Assembly: GCA_030672305.1 (NCBI GenBank) | Contig: DAOVGR010000014.1 | Coordinates: 20,139-84,138, forward strand | DNA from: Thermoplasmatales archaeon | Lineage (GTDB): Archaea > Thermoplasmatota > E2 > DHVEG-1 | Direction: 5' to 3' | DNA length: 64,000 bases | In this document: in pieces, positions 58,621 to 64,000 of the stretch | Layout of the letters: each line of letters begins with the position of its first letter | Numbering within the stretch: position 1 is the first letter of the stretch | Notes under the pieces: model-generated | Databases searched by the model: none | What the model was told of the DNA's origin: nothing | What the model saw: the letters and a program-made list of their open reading frames with translations, nothing else | Made by a program: the position numbers and the translations under genes

Positions 58621-60267
58621 ATGAAAATTAAGAGTAAAACAACATTAATAACAGGATTTATTGTAATACTGCTCTTAAGCACAAGTTTTGTTGTAGCAAA
58701 TGAAAAATATTTTAATGAACTGAATGGAAAAGAAATTGAAAAGCTCCTACCTTATGTCAATGAAAAAAGAGGTATAGAGATTAATATTGTTAAACCAAAG
58801 GAAGGTTGTTATTATATTTTTGATAGGGAAATAATTCCACTACCGTTTGGTATAACAAGAATTATTGGTAAAATTACAATTGAAATTGACGTATTTGATG
58901 ATACATCTGAAATTGATTATGTAGAAATTTACGTGGATGATGAATTAAAAGTAAATCTTCCGGGGCCATATTATGAATGGATGCTTGATGAACCACTAAT
59001 TTATAAGCATACAATAAAAGCTGTTGCATATAATAAAATTGGATATAATACAAGTGATGAGCGCGAGATTAGAATATTTTCCTTTGGAAATTTACCTAAA
59101 GCTCCTTTCAATCCAGAGGTAGGAATTGCAAATCAAAGTAATACTGACGGATTCAATTATTACAATTATAAGGATGGTGTTGGTGATTTTGTTTACAACC
59201 AATTATGGTATTTTAACTTCCTAGATGATAAAGGAACTAATGATACATCAGATGACATTGCAGGAGTTGCTGCCTATGGGCTAGCAAATCCTGAAAACCT
59301 GCTAACAGGAGGTGCTATTACAAACTCCTTTGGTATGATAATAAGAGACCCAGCAGAAGGAGAATCATTTCCTCTTTTTAGTGAAGAGTATGATCCAACT
59401 GTTCCGGGTAATTTCTATGCATCCGAGACTTTTGAGCCAGATGAGGGACCTGAACTTCAGAATCCTGGTGGTACTATCGATGTGATAAGTCCTGATCATT
59501 ATCATCTTATGGGCCAGGTAATCAAAGATGATAAAGAGATTAAATGGGACCTTCATTATAAGAGAAGTATAGGCCAACCTTGGCGTCCATGGGTGGTATG
59601 GCCTGTTCTAAAAACCTTAGGTTTTATTCCTGCTTGGATAAATTATCATATGCAGATGGCAAATGCAGTTGTTAATGGAACGTTTTTTGTTCGTGATGGA
59701 GCTAAAGAAGTAACCTATAAACTAATTGATGCTAAAGGATATCATGATGGTTTTTACAGTGAGTTTGTCTTCTCAATTTTTGAATGGAACTGGCTTGATT
59801 TCAAACAAGAGAATTTGTCGGTTCATCTACTATATCCTCATGCGCCAGTTTATTCATGTCAAGACGGATGGGAAACATGTACACCTGGAAACTTGAGAGT
59901 TGTTTATGACAGTGGGGTTGAAGAAAAAGAATATAATTTTTATAGAAGATGTGATCTTGATAAAAATGAGATATTTATCTCATATGGAGATTTAGCAATT
60001 GACCCAAGGTATCCTGACGTTAAGTATCCAACTGAAGCATATATTACTGCAATTGATGAAGAAGGAAACAAACTTACATTAAATTGGACTCTTACTAGAT
60101 ATATGATTGTTTACTTTGATGTACCAGACCCCTTTTATGACACTGTCACTTTTGAAATAATTGCTGATTTTTCAGGTACTTTTTACGAAGCGAGTACTGG
60201 TACTTATGTACCTATTGCTGGACCTGGTTGGTCAGACTGGTCTGGTGAAGCATTTCCGGAAACTTAA
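58621..60267 (+). CDS. Secreted Ig-domain plus lipocalin-like (AttH/CrtC-like) protein
   Basis: A 548-residue exported protein with signal peptide (1-26). An Ig-like domain (~45-155) carries V-D-V-F-D-D-T-S-E-I-D-Y-V-E-I-Y-V-D-D-E and ends with AVAYNKIGYNTSDEREIRIF, the bacterial Ig family pattern. The larger C-terminal region (~165-520) contains Q-L-W-Y-F-N-F-L-D-D-K-G and W-D-L-H-Y-K-R-S, the W-Y-F and W-x-L-x-Y strands typical of AttH/CrtC-like double lipocalins, which bind or hydrate hydrophobic molecules. That family call is tentative. No PR tail; it ends S-G-E-A-F-P-E-T. SD AAGGGAG. Confidence 0.6.
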   Translation: MKIKSKTTLITGFIVILLLSTSFVVANEKYFNELNGKEIEKLLPYVNEKRGIEINIVKPKEGCYYIFDREIIPLPFGITRIIGKITIEIDVFDDTSEIDYVEIYVDDELKVNLPGPYYEWMLDEPLIYKHTIKAVAYNKIGYNTSDEREIRIFSFGNLPKAPFNPEVGIANQSNTDGFNYYNYKDGVGDFVYNQLWYFNFLDDKGTNDTSDDIAGVAAYGLANPENLLTGGAITNSFGMIIRDPAEGESFPLFSEEYDPTVPGNFYASETFEPDEGPELQNPGGTIDVISPDHYHLMGQVIKDDKEIKWDLHYKRSIGQPWRPWVVWPVLKTLGFIPAWINYHMQMANAVVNGTFFVRDGAKEVTYKLIDAKGYHDGFYSEFVFSIFEWNWLDFKQENLSVHLLYPHAPVYSCQDGWETCTPGNLRVVYDSGVEEKEYNFYRRCDLDKNEIFISYGDLAIDPRYPDVKYPTEAYITAIDEEGNKLTLNWTLTRYMIVYFDVPDPFYDTVTFEIIADFSGTFYEASTGTYVPIAGPGWSDWSGEAFPET

Positions 60268-60305
60268 GTTAATTACTAAAAAAAATTATGTAAGAATTCC
60301 TAAAG

Positions 60306-60339
60306 ATATATTTATTAACAAATAAAATATATTTATTAA
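60306..60339 (+). promoter_or_regulatory. 13-bp direct repeat in the C10 peptidase promoter
   Basis: ATATATTTATTAA occurs at 60306-60318 and again at 60327-60339, 21 bases apart (two helical turns). Either copy could act as TATA box; the pair could also be a tandem binding site. Confidence 0.4.
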
Positions 60340-60361
60340 TGTATTAGAGGGAAGAAAAAAT

Positions 60362-61597
60362 ATGATTAAAAAAATACTAGGTTTTTTTATTTTCATGCTA
60401 TTTATTACATCAACATTTTCTGCAATGGGAATATCTGCTATAACTCATGAGAAATCGTTAAAAAATGAAGTTGGAAATATCGATGTATATACACCTGGTG
60501 AGATCCTTCTTAATACAACATGGCATGAAAAATATATTTATGCCAGTAAGACTCCAATAAACTATTCCTTACCTCCAGGTGATCCTAATAGGCATTACCG
60601 ACTTGGTTGTTGGTCAGCTGCCATTGGTCAAATTATGAACTATCATGAACTACAGTCTAATGGATCTGTTTATTACGTTTGTACTGAGATAGTCAACGAG
60701 ACTGGAGACCCAGTTATAATTGATAACAATTTGGACGAAAGTAAGTATTTTTGGTTTAACATGCCAAAGAATATCGATGAAACTTCTCCTCCTGAAGAAA
60801 TTGATAATGTTACAACTATTCTTTATGATACTGCAACAGTGATTCAAAAAGACTTTGGAACTGGTAAATATAAAACAATTCAATCTCTTAGTGATTGGTC
60901 GCTGTTAATTAAAGAATTAAAAGATCACTTTGAATGCATATCTTATGAGACCAAAATGGTTGATAAACCACCTATTACTGATATTAAGGATGAAATTGAT
61001 AATTTTCGTCCATGTATGCTACTTCTCCGTCAGAACGTTACAAATCCCTGGCACCATGCAGTTGTAATTGATGGATATGACTGGAATGGACGAGAATTCT
61101 GGGTTCATGCAAATTATGGATGGGGCGACAGTGCTTACAATAATTGGTATTATTATAACGGAAGTTTTCCAGAATATGGTAATACAACCTTTAGAAAACT
61201 GCTTTTTATACGGCTTAAACCAAGGATTGCTGATAAACCAGTAGGACCAGAAATGGGTGAACCAGGGTTAAACTATATGTATTATACCAAGACAACCGCT
61301 CCTCATAATCCGTTATTGTATTATAATTGGGATTGGGGTGATGGAACTTCTAGTGGTTGGCTTGGACGTTATGAATCAGGTGAAATCTGTGAAGCATCGC
61401 ACATATGGAAGGAAAAAGGTACTTATGAAATCAAAGTAAAGGCAAAAGATATCAATGGTTTTGAAAGTGATTGGTCGGAACCTCTATCTGTTAAAATTCC
61501 AAGGAGTAAAATTAATAACAATTACTTTTTCATTAGGTTTTTAGATCGGTTTCCAAACGCTCTTTTAATACTAAGATTCCTAGTTGAACTTCAGTAG
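60362..61597 (+). CDS. Secreted C10 (streptopain-like) cysteine peptidase with PKD and PR tail
   Basis: A 411-residue exported peptidase with signal peptide (1-27). The papain-like catalytic domain (~40-290) begins HYRLGCWSAAIGQIMNYH with nucleophile C83. It has WHHAVVIDGYD with catalytic H231/H232 and FWVHANYGWGDS with the following Asn/Trp segment, as in streptopain (SpeB). A PKD-like domain (~300-377: NWDWGDG, HIWKEKGTYEIKVKAKD) and a 32-residue PRSK tail follow. It has no obvious prodomain beyond ~55 residues, so activation may be direct. Expected to cut unfolded extracellular protein. SD AGAGGGAAG. Confidence 0.85.
   Translation: MIKKILGFFIFMLFITSTFSAMGISAITHEKSLKNEVGNIDVYTPGEILLNTTWHEKYIYASKTPINYSLPPGDPNRHYRLGCWSAAIGQIMNYHELQSNGSVYYVCTEIVNETGDPVIIDNNLDESKYFWFNMPKNIDETSPPEEIDNVTTILYDTATVIQKDFGTGKYKTIQSLSDWSLLIKELKDHFECISYETKMVDKPPITDIKDEIDNFRPCMLLLRQNVTNPWHHAVVIDGYDWNGREFWVHANYGWGDSAYNNWYYYNGSFPEYGNTTFRKLLFIRLKPRIADKPVGPEMGEPGLNYMYYTKTTAPHNPLLYYNWDWGDGTSSGWLGRYESGEICEASHIWKEKGTYEIKVKAKDINGFESDWSEPLSVKIPRSKINNNYFFIRFLDRFPNALLILRFLVELQ
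61499..61597 (+). other. Shared C-terminal PR-tail, copy 4
   Basis: 32 codons starting P-R-S-K-I-N-N-N, then F-F-I-R-F-L-D-R-F-P and I-L-R-F-L-V-E-L-Q at the stop. It follows the PKD-like domain of the C10 peptidase. Confidence 0.82.
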
Positions 61598-61672
61598 TTA
61601 AAATCCTTCCTTTTTTCTTTTTTTAATTTTAATAAATACCCTAAATTTTGTTATTTATGACGGATATTGTAA

Positions 61673-61686
61673 TTAACAATCGTTAA
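61673..61686 (+). promoter_or_regulatory. Palindromic operator candidate TTAAC-AATC-GTTAA
   Basis: Second copy of the TTAAC-N4-GTTAA palindrome, next to the TATA-like AAATATTTATATTA (61688 onward) of the thioredoxin/Fn3 gene. It agrees with the 54401 copy at 13 of 14 bases, and the flanking AA upstream is shared. Confidence 0.5.
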
Positions 61687-61752
61687 GGAAATATTTATAT
61701 TAACATATTTAATTATAACACTAGGGAGATGTATTTATATGGCGGAGGAAAT

Positions 61753-63810
61753 ATGAAAGAAAAACTGTTATGTATATTTGTTTGCTTACTTTTATCCTTA
61801 TCTTTTATTGGAACTATATCTTCTGCAACTATACAAAAAAAATCAATGGATCCTGAGCCTATAGCAGACTATTCACACTATGTTTTTGGAGAATATTTCA
61901 CTCTGACAACTTGTGTGCCTTGCAAATATTCGCATACGGCTTTAAAGGAATTATATGCTGAAGGGTGGCATCCTTTTTATTATATTACTTATGTATCTGA
62001 TGTAAATAATAATTCAAGACAAAGAAAGAACGAGTTAAATGTATTCGGTTCTCCGACAGAGGTTTGGGACGGCGGTTATAAGTATAATATTGGTGGAAGT
62101 GGTTCTACTGAAGAGGAAAAAACAAAATTTAATTATAGTATTATCCAATGTGGCGCCAGAGATGTATGGGATATAGATCTAGATCTTAATGTTACATGGC
62201 TTGGTGCTGTTAATAACCATCCAGAGGATGGGGAAACTGTTGTTCCTATTGAAGTAGTTTTGAATTGGACAATTTCTGAGATGAAGATTGATGTTGATGT
62301 AACAAATAATGAAGCAAGTGATTATGATGGACACGTTCATGTACAAGTAACAGAGGTTGAGTCTGTGTGGTATAATGATAAATTTGATAAACCATATACA
62401 TTTGAATTTAAAAGCTATGCATATAATGATGATGTCCCAATAAATGCTAGTGATACATGGAGCGAAACCATTTATTATGATGGATGTGATCATAACGATG
62501 CTGATGATCCTCCAAACTATTTTGATCATATAACAGAAGATAATATTCAGGTAATTGCTATTGCTATGGATAAAGACAATGATAAATATGTGGATGAAAC
62601 CGCAGGTTTTAGAGTAGGTGTGGATACCGACCCAAAAACATTTAATGTATATTTCGGTGATTCCTATCCTCCTCCTTTGGTTATAACTAATGGGTCAGCT
62701 ATGAAATATAATCCTTTTGAAGATCTTAACTGGACCACAGACTATTATTGGAAGATTGATGTATGGAATAATTTAAGTGAACTTACACCTGGAGATGAAT
62801 GGAATTTTACTACAAGAGGTAATTCTCCACCATATCCACCTACTCCTAAATATCCACAAAATGGATCTGGACATGCACCAATTGATACTATTCTGGAATG
62901 GTATGGTGGTGACCCTGATGGAGATGATGTTACATATGATGTTTATTTTGGTGAATTTAGCCCATTTGAAGGTCCACCACTTGTAGCAAATAATATTACA
63001 AATACCTCTTATGACCCCACACCATTTGGTCAAACCCTTGAATTTAATACTAAATATGCTTGGAAGATTGTAGCTTGGGATGAATATGGATTAAATGCAT
63101 CTGGAGGACCATGGTGTTTTACAACTCAACCAAATTATCCACCAGACCCAGCCCATGATCCCATTCCGCTTGATGGGGCAAAAAATGTATCTGTTAATGC
63201 CAGTCTTTATTGGAATGGTAGCGATCCTAATTCAGGTGATATCTTAACATATGATGTGTATTTTGGTCCAAATCCTGATCCACCACTGGTTGAAAGTAAT
63301 CAACCTGAAAATTATTATGATCCCTATGGTGAGAACGATATGCCTATATTTTTGGATTTTTACTGGAGAATTGAAACTCGTGATATGGAGGGAGAGCTAA
63401 CTCCTGGTCCTAATTGGACTTTTGCTACAGGATTAAATCCGAAACCTACTCCTCCTGAGATTGATGGTCCAACTCGAGGGAAAAAACAAATCCCTTATAA
63501 TTTTACATTTGTCTCAACTGATCCAGATAATCAAAAAATAAGGTATCATGTAGATTGGGATGATGATATTATCATAATAACTGATTATTATGAATCAGGC
63601 GAAGTTGTAACATTGAATCATACTTGGGAAGAAGATGGAAAATATATTATTGAAGCAAGAGCAGAAGATTGGTATAAAGCAAAAAGTGAATTATCAACAC
63701 ATGCAATTAATATTCCGAGAGGCAGGATGTCAAGATATTCATTGTTCTTAGAACTATTAGAGCATATCCTTGATTCATCACCGCTTCTGAGATATATTCT
63801 AGGAGTATAG
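61753..63810 (+). CDS. Secreted thioredoxin-like/Fn3/PKD protein with PR tail
   Basis: About 685 residues from ATG 61753, which has a strong GGCGGAGG SD; an upstream in-frame ATG at 61729 lies before that SD. Signal peptide (~1-23). A thioredoxin-like domain (~35-180) starts V-F-G-E-Y-F-T-L-T-T-C-V-P-C with a CxxC pair (C54, C57) that could exchange disulphides in exported substrates. Next come repeated Fn3/Ig-like modules with the strands YDVYFG or NVYFG, YW-K/R-I and W-x-F-x-T (~290-600), a PKD-like domain (~600-660) and the PRGR tail. It may assist folding or reductive opening of substrates for the peptidases; this is inference. Confidence 0.78.
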   Translation: MKEKLLCIFVCLLLSLSFIGTISSATIQKKSMDPEPIADYSHYVFGEYFTLTTCVPCKYSHTALKELYAEGWHPFYYITYVSDVNNNSRQRKNELNVFGSPTEVWDGGYKYNIGGSGSTEEEKTKFNYSIIQCGARDVWDIDLDLNVTWLGAVNNHPEDGETVVPIEVVLNWTISEMKIDVDVTNNEASDYDGHVHVQVTEVESVWYNDKFDKPYTFEFKSYAYNDDVPINASDTWSETIYYDGCDHNDADDPPNYFDHITEDNIQVIAIAMDKDNDKYVDETAGFRVGVDTDPKTFNVYFGDSYPPPLVITNGSAMKYNPFEDLNWTTDYYWKIDVWNNLSELTPGDEWNFTTRGNSPPYPPTPKYPQNGSGHAPIDTILEWYGGDPDGDDVTYDVYFGEFSPFEGPPLVANNITNTSYDPTPFGQTLEFNTKYAWKIVAWDEYGLNASGGPWCFTTQPNYPPDPAHDPIPLDGAKNVSVNASLYWNGSDPNSGDILTYDVYFGPNPDPPLVESNQPENYYDPYGENDMPIFLDFYWRIETRDMEGELTPGPNWTFATGLNPKPTPPEIDGPTRGKKQIPYNFTFVSTDPDNQKIRYHVDWDDDIIIITDYYESGEVVTLNHTWEEDGKYIIEARAEDWYKAKSELSTHAINIPRGRMSRYSLFLELLEHILDSSPLLRYILGV
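63715..63810 (+). other. Shared C-terminal PR-tail, copy 5
   Basis: 31 codons starting P-R-G-R-M-S-R-Y, then L-F-L-E-L-L-E-H and P-L-L-R-Y-I-L-G-V at the stop. Most diverged copy but the same length and register. Confidence 0.8.
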
Positions 63811-63817
63811 TAGATTA

Positions 63818-63842
63818 AATTTCTCTTTTTTTCTTTTTTTAA
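63818..63842 (+). terminator. T-rich terminator after the thioredoxin/Fn3 gene
   Basis: TTTCTCTTTTTTTCTTTTTTT follows the stop codon, the same form as after other secreted genes in this block. Confidence 0.5.
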
Positions 63843-63868
63843 AAATCGAAATTAGATTTAAATGAAAT

Positions 63869-64000
63869 AGGGGTTACACCCCTATAACCCCATTCCGCCT
63901 TCGCTTCCTCGACAAGCTCTCCGCCCCTCTGGGGCTCCGGTCTTGCCGTATCCCCGCTTGGCGGTTACGCTGCATCAGGTAGACGTTGCTGACGATCATC
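63869..64000. other. GC-rich tail with palindrome, possible mobile-element or assembly boundary
   Basis: From about 63869 base composition changes abruptly to roughly 60% GC, against an AT-rich window. It starts with GGGGTTA-N8-TAACCCC (63870-63891), an inverted repeat. A minus-strand frame from ATG 63999 to TAA 63874 encodes 41 arginine-rich residues with no recognised family. No gene is called. It could be the end of an inserted element continuing beyond the window, or a joining artefact. Confidence 0.45.

Noticed and set aside
63874..63999. 41-residue arginine-rich minus-strand gene at the window end
   Set aside because: It is short, compositionally driven, has no recognisable motif, and the start may lie outside the window.
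1..64000. CRISPR arrays, insertion sequences and integrase genes
   Set aside because: No regularly spaced direct repeats, transposase or integrase motifs were seen; the only mobile element recognised is the PolB intein.

Overview
The window is archaeal and most probably from an uncultured, AT-rich, mesophilic member of the Thermoplasmatota, of the marine benthic group D (MBG-D/Izemarchaea) kind. Archaeal markers are family B DNA polymerase, ribosomal proteins L1/L10(P0)/L12(P1), Spt5, SecE, archaeosine transglycosylase, TiaS, Trm5, RtcB, 4-phosphopantoate-beta-alanine ligase, an intron-bearing tRNA-Tyr with a C1-G72 pair, and TATA-type promoters. The lineage is inferred from the secreted peptidase set (gingipain-like C25, caspase-like C14, Porphyromonas-type arginine deiminase), which single-cell genome work has linked to sediment protein degraders. 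No rRNA is present to confirm it.

Layout. 1-13.2 kb: tRNA-Tyr, trm5 with tRNA-Thr overlapping its 3' end, a surface beta-helix/PKD protein with a PGF/PGY-CTERM-like end, archaeal CoaD, an HDAC-fold hydrolase, PolB interrupted by a 444-residue intein, a structured RNA candidate, the L1-L10-L12 operon and a COG1395 regulator. 13.2-18.7 kb: tiaS (apparent AUU start), tRNA-Gly, a secreted M28-like plus C45-like gene pair, a PHP phosphoesterase and a small coiled-coil gene. 18.7-28.4 kb: ftsZ-secE-spt5-L11, divergent nadC/nadX, tgtA, class II HMG-CoA reductase and pyrBI. 28.6-36.6 kb: a 964-residue zinc-ribbon/HhH/coiled-coil protein, rtcB, a PAC2 protein, phosphopantothenate synthetase, aspS and a DUF996-like membrane protein. 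36.8-43.1 kb: a bacterial-type uvrA-uvrC-uvrB operon whose UvrC lacks its C-terminal HhH domain.

43.1-63.8 kb is almost entirely secreted proteins: M28 peptidase, arginine deiminase, C25, C14, C45, C10, a lipocalin-like protein, a thioredoxin/Fn3 protein and several small unknowns. Together they look like an extracellular protein- and peptide-degrading toolkit. Five of them (at 44.1, 48.6, 51.2, 60.4 and 61.8 kb) end in the same ungapped 31-32-residue tail, beginning P-R-[NSG]-[KR] and continuing as an amphipathic helix to the stop codon. It is unlike the PGF-CTERM end at 1.4 kb and is the best candidate here for an undescribed sorting or anchoring system. These genes also share SD-type leaders and several have dyads or repeats at their TATA boxes, including TTAAC-N4-GTTAA twice.

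The last ~130 bases switch abruptly to GC-rich sequence with a palindrome, suggesting a mobile element or assembly boundary.
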